64,000 nt of DNA, from assembly GCA_001687465.1 (NCBI GenBank), contig LVLI01000218.1:31558-95557 (forward strand), read 5' to 3'. A program made the position numbers and the translations under genes. Origin of the DNA: Halocafeteria seosinensis. Taxonomy: Eukaryota > Sar > Bigyra > Bicosoecida. Numbering within the stretch: position 1 is the first letter of the stretch; each line of letters begins with the position of its first letter. The notes under the pieces were generated by a model. The model was given only the letters and a program-made list of their open reading frames with translations, was not told the DNA's origin and ran no database searches. Shown here piece by piece: positions 24,218-35,480 of this stretch.

Positions 24218-25477
24218 CGAAAGATTATGAATCAGCTCCTTGATCTCCTCGTCGAGCTTCGCTTTCCTTTGTAACAGCGCCTCGTGTTGTTGCATCTCGG
24301 TCATCAACTCGTTATTGAGTCCGTTCTGTATTTGGCGAAGCAAACTTCTCCATTTTAATATTTCGCTTGTGTTCATTGTATGCAGTGCTTCTTCGCCGAC
24401 TGCTGCTGAAGGACATTCAGACGATGCCAAGCTATGGTGCTTGAGATAGGTACGGGCCAAGTGAAGGCCTCGAAAATCTTCTGCCTCATGCTCAGCGCTC
24501 TCGAGCGCGTGGGCTGCAGCTTTCAAAAGCTGGCATTGGAAATCGTCGATTCTTGTAGCACCTTTGATCAAAACATAGATTCTGTCATCCGTGATAATGT
24601 GGCACGGCGATATTGTCGGAAGAATGGCAGCCTTAGCGAGGAAGCTGTAGACCAGCTTTCTCTTCCATGTCCAAACAAAGTCAAAACAGGTGCTCAACGT
24701 TTGCCACTCTTCTTCCGTCACCTCTTTTTGGAGCGCTTGTGCAATGTCGCTTGCGCTTCCATGATCCAATTCTGCTAGTATGATATTCTTGCCTTTGACG
24801 AAGCCGTGAACCTGATAAAACTTCTGTAAACGTATGCTTCGTTCCAGCGGTAAATGGACGTCCGCAGCAGAAGTCTTATGCACAAGGGGCTCCACCCTCG
24901 TTGAAGGAAGTGAAACTTCACTATCCAAGGCACATCCCGTTGAGTTCGTTCTTGTTTCTTTCTCCAATAGGTACTTCCTCGCGAGAAGTAGATACGTTTG
25001 ATCCAAGGGGTGCTCAGAATGTAAAGTGCTTGGATCAGAGACATGCCAATAGTATCGGTATTCGACAGTATCCTCACCTCCCTTTATAGAATCACGTCTT
25101 CCCATTTTCCAGCCAAGGGGCAACGGGGCTAATAGTGCCTCTTCAGCCAACCAGAAGAGTTCCTCGGGAATTCCCAAGTACTCGGCCATAGATTCCACTG
25201 AAGAATGGTGTGTTTCCCCTTCCATCTTAGGGGGTGGCTCCATCGGCAGCTCATCTGTGTCGTGCTGCGTGGATGGAGGCGTACGCCCTCTGCTCTGAGA
25301 CCCTGATAGGACCCATGGGGAGCTGAGGATGGGCACTTCGTCATTTGTCTGTGTTTTTTCGAGGGATGATATCATCCGGTTTTCGCACCATTCCTCTTCA
25401 ATGGAAGAGTCAGAATAAATCCCGTAGTCACTCGAGCTATCCGTGTACACTTCACTCAACGCATCCACAGTTGTCAT
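24209..25477 (-). CDS. CEP164-type WW-domain protein
   Basis: Intronless, 422 residues. An acidic, Ser-rich start is followed by MAEYLGIPEELFWLAEEALL and APLPLGW (about residues 97-123), the stretch that precedes and opens the WW domain of CEP164, a distal-appendage protein needed to dock the basal body and start a cilium. The domain ends at about 157 with a HPLDQTYLLL run like CEP164's HPCDE. The second WW tryptophan (usually in TWDHP) is replaced: the sequence reads TLHSEHP. Animal CEP164 continues into long coiled coils; here the remainder is shorter and of unknown fold, with a coiled-coil end. Membership in the CEP164 group is likely, orthology uncertain. Tail-to-tail overlap of 9 bp with the preceding gene. 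Confidence 0.65.
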   Translation of the reverse strand: MTTVDALSEVYTDSSSDYGIYSDSSIEEEWCENRMISSLEKTQTNDEVPILSSPWVLSGSQSRGRTPPSTQHDTDELPMEPPPKMEGETHHSSVESMAEYLGIPEELFWLAEEALLAPLPLGWKMGRRDSIKGGEDTVEYRYYWHVSDPSTLHSEHPLDQTYLLLARKYLLEKETRTNSTGCALDSEVSLPSTRVEPLVHKTSAADVHLPLERSIRLQKFYQVHGFVKGKNIILAELDHGSASDIAQALQKEVTEEEWQTLSTCFDFVWTWKRKLVYSFLAKAAILPTISPCHIITDDRIYVLIKGATRIDDFQCQLLKAAAHALESAEHEAEDFRGLHLARTYLKHHSLASSECPSAAVGEEALHTMNTSEILKWRSLLRQIQNGLNNELMTEMQQHEALLQRKAKLDEEIKELIHNLSSR

Positions 25478-25679
25478 TACCTTGCGCTGGTCACTAGCAA
25501 ACGTGTAGAATTACAGTACTCCTTTGTGTAGTATACGGCCGGTAAATACGTTAGTTCATTTTAATTTATGCTATATTTGCACGTGTTCCTCTTCCATATG
25601 AAAAGAAATGAACAGGCGAATGGATAACAACACATCCGCTTGAAGGCATACCGGGTGCCATACCCTTTGTTCGGTCAAC

Positions 25680-27096
25680 TCATTGAGAAGGCGTCCATTG
25701 AAGGAATGTTGTTTCAGCAGGTTTACGCGGTGATACTAGTTGTTTTATGAGGAAGACGAGACCCAAACCAAGGGAGATACATCCCACTACGATGTAGGCA
25801 ATCCCAAGGAAAGGGTTCTTGCCTCCAAGGAACGAAGTCTCGGAAATGACAAAACTCTTCTTCCCGTCGAACGATCGTACCGGAAAGCCTGCACGAGAGC
25901 AATATAGTCAGGAATCTACTACCAGTGCACAACGTCGCTCCAAGCAATACGTACTGCTGTTAACTTGGACATGCAAAACATCACCTTTTTTCAAAGGCGT
26001 CCGGATTCGACCGTATAACTTGCGGAAATGAGGTAAAGAGGCAACGCGCATCCACACTATGAAATGCTCATTCTCAACCCCCTCTGACCCTATTACTAGT
26101 GGATATGTTTCGTCAAGAAACTGATACGACCCCTGAAACTGTTCCTTGTTTTCAACTTTGTTAAACTTTTCCTTCCTGCAAGAAAGAGCCATAGCAACGG
26201 TATCTGCAAGTCCAAAAATATAGGACGGTATTGCGTACTTGTCAGACTCCCAAGCGATGTTATCCTCATCAATATCGACGGAGTCTCCACTAGTACTGTT
26301 GGTGATTTCAAACGTGTCTGCAACCAGTGGAACTTGCAGCAACAAGGAGAACGTAGAGACCAGGAAGGTAATCATACCATTGAAGAAGCTATTCGCAATC
26401 AAACCACACGGCCACAATATTCTTCCGTCTTGCGATTTGACGAGAGGATCACAATCGCCAAACGAGCCCGCACTGGGGTTCTTGCTAGGATTTCCACTTG
26501 CCAGTTGCCCATCATCTCGCGATTTCACATAACGGCGGTGATTCTGGTAGAAATTCTCCAGCTCATAGTAGACGTAGATTGGAGGCTCCATATCTTCAGA
26601 GATTTCTATGGGTAAATTACAAGTATTCGTTACATTGTTAGCAACGTCGTCGGGGGCTTCACATTTTAACTGTCTATCGGCACCAACGCCGTCGTATTGC
26701 ACCTTTGTCTCAACCACCTGTAAAACAACCACAAAAGTACCGCCTCGGACGTTTGGTTCAATACGAAAGCAAGCACATACGGAATCCGACGCTCGTTTAA
26801 GCACGACGCCGACCGGGATGAAAACAATCCCAATGATAAAGAACGCGGCTACAATCCACCGTGGTGTTAAGATAGGTTGCCATGCTTTCAGTCTCTGTTG
26901 TAAAAAGTCGGATCCTGCAAAACCACATAGACAGACGGTACTACCTCTTGCTCGAAATCACCCCGCAACAACAATAACAACAGTTTCTTTGGGGAAAGGA
27001 CCCTTCCCTGTATAGTGTATCACAGAAGAGCGCCTTACCTTTCGGTCTGTTGCTTTTCGCACCGGCAGCCGGTGCTCCCGCGGGTCCTTCCGGCAT
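25680..27096 (-). CDS. TMEM30A: CDC50/TMEM30 beta-subunit of P4-ATPase lipid flippases
   Basis: Chaperone and subunit of phospholipid flippases in ER, Golgi and plasma membrane. Exons 27096-27039, 26914-26378, 26317-26239, 26175-25955 and 25888-25680 give 367 residues with two membrane spans: one after [11 protein letters not shown] and one in the C-terminal [15 protein letters not shown] run. Family marks include [15 protein letters not shown] (made by joining exons 2 and 3), WESDKKEKF, the YPL...[20 protein letters not shown] block and the DGKKSFVIS strand. The two middle introns (60 and 63 bp) are stop-free in frame, but splicing recreates the conserved text exactly. Cysteines for disulphides are present in the luminal region. 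Confidence 0.95.
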
Positions 27097-27568
27097 CTCA
27101 CCCCTAGCAATAACTATAAATGGTCTCTGTTATGTTGGCAACTGTCTGTATGAAGTCTATGTGCGTCGACACGCTGTTAAAACTGAGCAAAGACGACGTG
27201 TAGAGTGTATCTCTCGGGGCTTCTTATCTTATCTGTTTCTTAAACAAGCATACATCCTCCCAGAAGTGGTGTATACACAGACATGTATCACAAGCGCATG
27301 CACATGTGATAATGCTATCAACCCAGCCACCGTGTGTTCCTTCGGAGAGAGGGATGTTGCTCCTCAACCGCAATCAAGTTCAACTGGAACTGGGGCTCGG
27401 TTGAAGGGGGAGCAAAGGGCAAGCAAAAAAGGTCGTTTCCAGTACCACCACCACCACGGGGAGCCTGGCCCTATCTTCACAGAAGTACGATGGTTTTCAG
27501 GAGTGAAGAATTGTTGTAGGCAGCTGAGACTGGTAATTCAGTGATACTGGGTCGGATATCGTTCAACC
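27097..27568. promoter_or_regulatory. Divergent promoter region, CDC50 / two-span membrane protein
   Basis: 472 bp between two divergent starts. No coding content supported; presumably drives both genes. No specific element recognised. Confidence 0.4.
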
Positions 27569-28399
27569 ATGGAGAGGATACTAGAATTTCCCTACAGAGA
27601 AAGCCTGCAAAAGGCTGTGGAATCGACAGTCTTTTACTGTCAACAAGCCTCTCCTCTCCCAGAAATCGCCCTGGGAGGAATGGTGATAGGACTCGTTTCC
27701 ATTGCTATTGTGCAGACATACTCCAGCCAGCCGTGGGTCGAATGGTGGAGAACGGACTTGGATGAAGCTCAAGAGGAGATGGAAAAGAACCTGAGTTCGC
27801 GGAAAAAACACGACGTGAGCAGTGTGGACGATAAGAGAGACCCGGAAACAGCAGAATCCATAGACAGTCATGCAGCAAAGGCTCCTTCGAAAGGAACTGC
27901 TCATCGTCGGAAAGGAGATGGTGACCATGGAGGTTTGGAGGCAACGACTGAGGAAGAACAAACTACTGTAGACACTGCATCATCAGTAAATGAATTAACA
28001 GAGCATGAACGGCAGGAATTGGGGATCAGTAAGAAGGAAGAAGAAAGACTCAGGGAGTACATGAAGCTGACCGTTAATAACCCGGAAGATGCAAAGAAGG
28101 AGGTTGCCAAAACTCTCCGATCCATCATTGAACATGTAAAATCGGGGCGCAGCATGGAGGATCTACTCGACGTGCCTCTACACCAGCGGATTTTACGTTT
28201 TCTTGGTCGGCGAATAGATCTAATCGTGATTTGCTCGTTCATTATCACTGCCCTGGTGGTGCTCTTCGTCAATGACCCCGATACTCTAAGCAAGGTCATT
28301 CGTTACATGTTTCCGAAGGAATCGACCGCTATACTCGAGACAATCCGACGGTTCAGAGAAGATGCAATGAATGCTCTTGATAGCAAAGTTGAGCTCTAG
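27569..28399 (+). CDS. Unrecognised two-span membrane protein
   Basis: Intronless, 276 residues, ATG in good context (ACCATGG). A hydrophobic span at about residues 31-50 (ALGGMVIGLVSIAIVQTY) is followed by a long charged region rich in Glu and Lys (about 60-150), a helical stretch (NNPEDAKKEVAKTLRSIIEHV) and a second span at about 215-236 (LIVICSFIITALVVLFV), then a short charged tail. I do not recognise the family. The layout suggests an integral membrane protein with a large soluble coiled loop, for example of ER or mitochondrion. It ends 72 bp from the convergent WDTC1-like gene. Confidence 0.65.
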   Translation: MERILEFPYRESLQKAVESTVFYCQQASPLPEIALGGMVIGLVSIAIVQTYSSQPWVEWWRTDLDEAQEEMEKNLSSRKKHDVSSVDDKRDPETAESIDSHAAKAPSKGTAHRRKGDGDHGGLEATTEEEQTTVDTASSVNELTEHERQELGISKKEEERLREYMKLTVNNPEDAKKEVAKTLRSIIEHVKSGRSMEDLLDVPLHQRILRFLGRRIDLIVICSFIITALVVLFVNDPDTLSKVIRYMFPKESTAILETIRRFREDAMNALDSKVEL

Positions 28400-28471
28400 A
28401 GCACACTTATCTTTCATAAAGTATGAGCTATCCAGAAGGCTGTATGAGAACTGCTGCGTACTGCAGAAGAA

Positions 28472-31400
28472 CTATTGTTGACCGCATCCCACCACATTGA
28501 GGCTCTGGTCTTCGCCGGAATGACTGAACAGCTGACCCAGAAGGGCCCCCGCAAAGCCAAACGACGGCATCCCTACATTATTCTCTGCATTCTGTTTTTC
28601 AATCTCTTTCATGTGTTTCATGTCAATTTCGATGTGTTTTCCTTCCTCTCGGGCAGGTACCCTTGTCCCTCTCGCAGCGGAGGGAAATTTCGGTGAACGT
28701 CCCCACAGGCGAATCTTGTCTTCTATGCCGCCAGACGCCAGCAGCGGTAACGAAGGATTCGGAGCGATACAATTAACGACTGTAAGCACCAGAAGAGCGG
28801 AACAAGCAACTCAATGTAGCGAACGCGATTTATTGACCTACGGAATAAGAATCTTACCATCAGTGTCACCTTTAATTGTTCCTATCAATAAGGCCGAAGC
28901 ACGATCCCAGAAAAAGATACGTCCATCGTCACTCCCGGCTACTATAACACCTTGCTTGCCTGGATTGAAGAAGTTAAAAACTGAACGTTTCCCGTCAGTC
29001 ATCCCGGCGTCCATCAATACGTCCTCCTGGATTTCAAAGGATTCCCTGGCTACTTGTCGCAACTCCTCAATGCACTGCTCGCTCCACCATGCTACTTCTT
29101 TGATGTCAGTCTGCACATTACACGAGCCTTTATACCGACCGCCGATTCCCACTCGAGTATTGCAAAATTCTTCTCCAGGCCATTGCTGAGTAGGTACTGT
29201 GCACAATCGCCCTGGCATTTCTTTTGATTGTATACTTCCTTGAGAGCTACTTTGTCGGCCTAGCCCCGCCAACCCATAGAGGCACTGCCGCCGTTCTTCT
29301 GTACTAGTACGTGAATAGTTTTCATCACCAAGTGCGTGGTCCTCTGTATCTACAGTTGAGGGGGCCACACAGTGCGCACTGTTTCCTTGGGGAATAACAC
29401 GCTCTTCAACCTCATGAGCCGTTGTGGATGCCTCACAATCGTGTGAATGCTGCGAGGTGACTACCTCCGATACAGAAGGAACCGATGCGGAGATCGACGC
29501 ACTGGTTGAAGACACACCAGAGGACATAGTGCTGGAGGACGAGTACGACGCTTCCGTAGAAGATGAGGTTTGCGAAGAAGAACCGCGCCGAGAGTCTCCC
29601 CGAGACTCTTGCTCCCTCCTTTTCTTCTCCCGCTCTCGTAGCCGTTTGCGGCCCCTTTCGAGGGCTTGGTTAGCTAGTCCACGTGAGGAAGACAACAGGT
29701 CCTGAGCAGTAGAAAGAGTGTTTGTCAAATCAGCGGCCCCTTCATCCTTCCCGCTCCCGTCAACTTTGCTCAATAGTGATGCCACATTATCAGCATTGGT
29801 TTTGCACCATTCTATCCATTTCACGCAGAAATTTACAGCCCTCTGAGGATGTCCCATGTCCATGAGCGACAAGGCAAGACGTGCGGCCGCTTTCCAATTC
29901 AAAGGAGCGCAGGTCAGTGCAAAGCGCGACAGCAATGCTGCTTCGAATGCATCATTGGTTCTTGACGTTTTGAGTAAAGCGATCCCACGGTTGGCTGCAA
30001 TGGTGGAGATACCAGGCAAGTTAGTCTTTGTGTTGTTGTGAGACCCAGATTTAGCCACTTCCAAGCAGAGCGCGTACATTTTCTCAGCTTCCTGATATTC
30101 CGCCGAGCGGAACTTCTTATCAGCCTCTTCTTTCAATGATGACACCGAGGAGGAGTACGTGGCTTCAAATTTTTGTGTCAACATCGATGGAACATCGATA
30201 GAAGAGGAATAATCGTCTCCTGCCGCTTGCTTCCGCAACCACTGACTCAGTTCTGTCCACTGATGCGGGAATGTGTCCCACCAATCTTCTTCCGCTTCGC
30301 TCCACCGTTCCCTATAGGAACGTTCACATTGATTGCATCCATTGTAGTTAATATTTTCTACATCATCTTTTTCTGACCCGCGACCGTAGTAGTGTGAACC
30401 AGTCTGATAGTAATCGTCTTCAGACTGGTGAAGGTCGAAAGCGTAGATATCATCTGCGTGATAATATGCCACTAAACTTCTCCCATCTGGACTAAAGTCA
30501 ACGCATGTGCAATGCTCAAGGCCTAGATGGCTGGAATAACTCTTCAGTTCCCCGTCCTCTGCAACCAACTCCGGAGTAAGATGCAGCGGGGCAAATCGTA
30601 GACAGTAACGCTCCCTATCAGAAGCGGAATAGTATGCCAATCTATCTTCATCAAACGTATCTGAGTTAGAAAGAGACGTCGGAGGAAGCATTCTCCGGTC
30701 GTACACTCTGGCGTATGGATCTCCGCAAGCTACGGCAATGTAGTTAGGATCTGCCTGGTTGATTCGAACATACTTCGCATCAATCGCAGAGACCTCGCGC
30801 TGGCGATCCCTTCCTTGTTGGTCTTCTCTTATTTCACTACTCTCCTCGCCATTCTGATTATTTTCGATTTCACTCCTGTTTCTACGAGGACGAATACTCC
30901 TCAGGCTAATAAGCGGTTTCGCTTTGTTGTTAGACCAGTCCCTGATATCATACTGCTTAATAAGACCATCTTCACCACTAGAGAATATGAGATCAGGCTC
31001 CAGTGGTGACGTCTCCACGTTTTTCACTCTTCCCCCGTGTGAATAAAGCAACTGGGAATCAAACTGAGAAGATTTTACTCCTCGAAACGTTTTCCTCCGC
31101 GGCCCATGGCAATCATCTAGGTGGGTTTTCTCCACACAGTGCAATCTCACTTCCCCATCCATTGCTCCCGTTGCTATTTGACAATCATTCGTTAAGGGCA
31201 TTGGCTTTACTCCAAATATATTTGCGGAATGTCCAGTTTCGATTGTTGCTACTGGCTCCATAAAAAACATTCCTCCGTCCTCGTCAATATCTTCATCGGT
31301 GTTGGCTGGGAATTCCCAGATAATAACCCGGCAATCATCACTGCAGAGCAAACCATAATAATTATGAAAGCTGTATTCCTTTTGCTGCCTCGGTGCAGTC

Positions 31401-31725
31401 GACTCACCTGCCGGAAAATAGCCTGGTTCCGTCTCTATTCCAAGCAATTCGATTCACACAGCCCTGTATGCCCAACACAAATCTTCTCTTGACCGTGACA
31501 GCACTGAATAGGCTCACATTACGTTTTCCTCTTACATCATGTCCACTCAATGACGCCCGGTAGCCAAAACCATATAAAGTCGAATAATGGGGCTGGGAGT
31601 AATACTTCCTGACTACCTGCGTTCAGTCCGATCAAAGTTCTCGATTCCTCGAGCTTTTATAGTAAACAAAATCAACGTACCTCAGGTTTAAGAGTTCCCA
31701 GTTCCCGGGCAAGCAATACATTCAT
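28472..31725 (-). CDS. WDTC1: WDTC1-like WD40/TPR protein (DCAF type)
   Basis: Predicted substrate receptor of CUL4-DDB1 ubiquitin ligases. Exons 31725-31681, 31616-31408, 31340-28858 and 28779-28472 give 1,014 residues. After the start come RASLSGHDVRGKRN and QGCVNRIAWNRDGTRLFSGSDDCRVIIW, the first WD repeat as in WDTC1/DCAF8. More repeats (SGHSANIF type, YDIRDW, YARVYDRR, FSPDGRSLVAYY) follow, then a tetratricopeptide block (ADKKFRSAEYQEAEKMYALCL), a Ser/Arg-rich disordered segment and the closing WD repeats (GSDDGRIFFWD; VVNCIAPNPSLPLLASGG). The first two exons were found by splice and family logic. The order WD-TPR-WD matches WDTC1; the low-complexity insert is larger than in animals. Confidence 0.85.
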
Positions 31726-33643
31726 TTTTCTTTGTGGCGACGGCCCCAATCGACACCAGAAAAGAAGGATGATGTCGGTACAATCGCGTCGGTGTGTTCC
31801 ACAGTCGCCCTTCTTCGTCCTTCGAACACGACTCCGCGTATATTTTCAATAACAGAAGTGTTTTGGCAATAGCTACAAGGGTAGAAAAATGCAGACTATC
31901 CACAATGGTAGGCCTACAAATCCTCACTCCCAGCGTAGAAATGTTCATTAGATACCCTTTGAACGTGAAGTTGAAGTCTTGAAGCAAGTTGAAGGCAAAT
32001 TGACAAGGCTTAGTTAGGCAATAGAAACCTGAGGACATAATGATAATGTTCCCTGGTTTCGCCTGTATTTCCCCTCTTACGTTTTGTACGTCGCGCATTA
32101 ATTGAATCATGTCTGTGGCGTTCGGATAAAGGCCCTTGACAAGGAGTGGGTCACGAGTGGTCCACAGACAAGAGGGATGATGAGCATGGATACCTCTGAA
32201 AAAGAAATGACGTAGACAGCTTGGTTACTGAGACGCACTATCGTCAATATAACACAACAGGAAATGGTGGTTAAATGATGGTTTAAAGAATGAGGATTCT
32301 AGTTGAGCATCTTGTGCCTCCCCCCAGTGTCCAGTGCCCAAAGTGCAGAGCCTCCCTGATAAAATATCGAACAGATTTCTGCAACTTACACTTGTTGGAA
32401 ACGCTGGCTAATCTTCAGACGGGTGCTTCCCCGCTAGTTTTGACATAAGTAAGAGGACTGAGCATTCCCAATGGAATTCTTCATCATTCTAACAGAATGA
32501 GAATCGACATCTACGCATACACAAACTAGAATTGGGAACCGGTTTTGTGGCTTCAGAAGGACCTGGGTAGCCGCACCTTCTTTGACCTCGAGCAGGAGAA
32601 GTACTACAATCTGGGCTATGTTGACGAAACTGAGGTGGACGGAACTCCTGAGGCGCCACCTCCCACGTCAGGTGGTGGCCACAACTGTTGCTTAACACGG
32701 GCGCATACCACTCCTCGTTAAGAGGATGCGGTCAACTTCCCGGCCGGTGGGCTATCTGTCACATATGTGTGTGTGTGTGTGTGTGTGTGTCACACTGAGT
32801 ACTCCTTCGATAGCCGCCGAGTACAGTCTACTCAATGTCCGTATGCACGTGTTCACGTGAACGCAATAGTTCATTAGTTTTGTGCATGCTTATAGAAGGA
32901 TTCTCGATCTCTGCATTATTCCACGTCCCCTACACGTGCCACGTATACAATTCCCACTTTGCAGGAGTCACGTAGTTCTGTTGGTCCAGTAAATCTCCGC
33001 ATAGGATATGCACATGCATCAGTAAAGTTTGTCACACAGGAATACTTCGCTTTGCCGGAAACGCCATCGCCGGATTGGATGGCGGTATTGCACATCATTG
33101 CGAACGACCAATATGCTCAGTGCACACGTCAATTGGAGGTTGATCTTCGTCTGGGTTCCAAAGAACAGAAACGAATTGTTCTTCAATGACTCCCCTAGGA
33201 CTTCAACCCTTTCATTCCTGGTGTGTGCTCCGGAACAAGTGGAGTTATTTTATCCCATAGTCGCGGAGATGACCACTTGTCTTCGTATACCCAACGTGTA
33301 CAATCACATGCTATATCTCTTTCTAGTGTATTCTACTCTACAAAGTGCAGTGCAAACCGTCAAAGATTCGAGCGGCCTGATTTGCCATCGTGACTCACCA
33401 ACTGGTCTCACAATCGGGATCGGACTTTTGAGCAACCAGCTCACACTCCGTTTTCTACATATTATGTATCTTGTTCATAAATAAAAAGCAATGGTTTGAT
33501 TCTGTATGGTGCAAAATGTTGTCTATGCTAGGCTTAAGTACGCTCTGAGACTCTGTATCGTGCATGTGTCTCCTTTTTTTTGAGCAACGGTACACGAAAC
33601 GCATATGTTCTCACCTCTTTTCTGACGTTGAAGCTAGACAAGC
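31726..33643. other. Gene-poor region
   Basis: About 1.9 kb between the WDTC1-like start and the MYB start. It holds a TG microsatellite and two exon-like open segments (32557-32721 and 32965-33189, both preceded by CAG acceptors), but no complete gene model could be built. Confidence 0.4.
32766..32790. repeat. (TG)n microsatellite
   Basis: About 12 uninterrupted TG units directly after an ACATA sequence; the only long simple dinucleotide repeat seen in the window. Confidence 0.95.
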
Positions 33644-35241
33644 ATGAGTAACAGCATACGATCTTCCTTTTTGCAAACGCGAAAAAAGCCAAAGAAGAAA
33701 TGGTCTAAAGAGGTAAGAGCAAACAGCCTGCGTATAGCGGCTTAACATTGAGTTTAATATAACGTGTTTGTGGTGTGATTGAACTCCGTGTTCCTCAGGA
33801 GGATGCTGCACTTTCATCGTGCGTGCTAAAAGAGTATGGGGAACACCCTGATCCTGAGTCAATAGACTGGCAGCACGTTGCGAAAGTCATCGACATCGGA
33901 CGAAATACAAAACAAGTTAGAGAGGTAAGGACTGGCTGCCTAAATCTCGAAAGTTCTCCCACCTCTGATCCTTCTGCAGAGATGGGTGAACGAACTGGAT
34001 CCCGATTTGAGACACGACGATTTTACTCCTGAGGAAGAAGCCAAGATAGAAAAATATCAAGGACTATATGGGAACAAGTGGACACAAATAGCTAAACATC
34101 TCCCGGGTAGATCAGAGGGAGGCGTCAAAAACCAATGGTAAGTACTTACCAACTTCGTTTCCAAATTCGACAACGTGCTACCAAACCACACTTGGATACA
34201 GGCATAACTACATTCTTCCACGACGGAAGGAAAATATTACAGTTTGTAACAGTGGCACCGGCAATGGCGGGGTTACATTTCGGCATCAAGTAAGTGAAAT
34301 AACAGCGGAGTTCCGTTTCGAGAAAACTGTATCATTGTTTTCTTCCCGCATCGGTTGCTCAGAAGCAAAGGAGAGCCTCGAGTCAAAGCGGGGAACCGTA
34401 TGTTGCACTCCCTGTGCCTATGGGAATTTTGGGCGAAATGAAGCAAGTAGCACGGCGGCTCGGACACGAAAGAGCTTCTAAGGAGCTGCTTGGGAGTCCC
34501 AGTACTCTCTCAGATACCCCTCACGGGACTGCAACACTGGCAACACCTGAGCAGTTTGGCGATACCACCCAAGAGCTAGGTAGAAGTCAGGATATTGCGT
34601 TACCTGACCTCTGTATGGAGGACGTCGAAAAAGAAGAGATAGCTCCAGACGGGACTAAAGATGCAGCGGCAACCAGTAGCAACATGGGATGTGTCCACGC
34701 GCTCACGATAGAAAATCCCGAACGTTCGGATATTCCCAAACGGAATATGGAAACACCGCGCTTAGTCAAGACGTCGATACACTTGTGTCATATCCCCCCT
34801 GCAAGGGATCGAGCAGATAAAGCTGAAACCGCCAGATTATCGTGTGAGGCTAGAGAAAGTGCATTGCGATGGAACGAACTTCCTGGGGAGCAAATGCGTC
34901 GTTCCTCATGTCACCAAGTTGATGGAGGGGATACACCGGAGTGGATTCTCCCGGAGCTGCCGATACCAGGCTCCGCATGTGTGGCTAGTGCGGCAATGGG
35001 TTTTAGCTCAGTCCCTGAGGGGGCACTTGAACGAAGTTTCTCCAGCTATCATGCGCGTGAGAGAGAACAGATTCAGAGGGGGGAGTCGGACATATTTTCT
35101 GCAGCGTCAGATTCTGAGAGAGAGCTGTCTTTTAGCGGTCTTCGGCCCTTCTCTCCACCAACTCCCTCCGAATGGAAACACTCGCAAATAAGTGAATCCG
35201 ATTCTGATCTACTATTCGAAGATTCAAAAGCTAGGAGTTGA
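33644..35241 (+). CDS. Two-repeat MYB/SANT DNA-binding protein
   Basis: Predicted transcription factor, 439 residues. Exons 33644-33712, 33799-33924, 33980-34137, 34202-34289 and 34363-35241. A Lys-rich start leads into repeat 1 (KKWSKEEDAALSSCV ... WQHVAKVIDIGRNTKQVRERW, about residues 19-67) and repeat 2 (DFTPEEEAKIEKYQGLYGNKWTQIAKHLPGRSEGGVKNQWHNYI, about 76-122), each with the spaced tryptophans of MYB. Repeat 2 is closest to R2R3-MYB and CDC5-like factors. The rest is acidic and Ser-rich, typical of an activation or regulatory region, with no other domain. Target genes cannot be inferred. Confidence 0.85.
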
Positions 35242-35480
35242 ATGTCTATTTTTTATTGGGGGCATTAGCTTAAATGACATTATTTGGATGTATCTTGTCC
35301 CCTGGTGTTACACGTCGGTCCGTGAGGACCGGTAATGCAGCTTGAAGCACATAGGGGGACTTATGCTTTGCTTACGATGAGGCAACGCAAGGACGGGGAG
35401 TGCATCAGGCGACAGGCTCAGCAACAACAGCAAAAATAGACATGACGTATCTGTATCTGTGGAACCAAGCGATTGAGCAT

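Noticed and set aside
29424-29705. Plus-strand acidic open frame
   Set aside because: Shadow of the Ser/Arg-rich segment of the WDTC1-like gene on the opposite strand.
31688-32110. Minus-strand open frame of 140 codons upstream of the WDTC1-like gene
   Set aside because: It overlaps the WDTC1-like first exon in another frame and has no recognisable domain.
32760-32800. Repeat tract as possible CRISPR or telomere-like array
   Set aside because: It is a plain TG dinucle­otide microsatellite without spacers.
33029-33484. Plus-strand open frame of 151 codons
   Set aside because: No family resemblance and no plausible start; overlaps another exon-like frame in a different phase.
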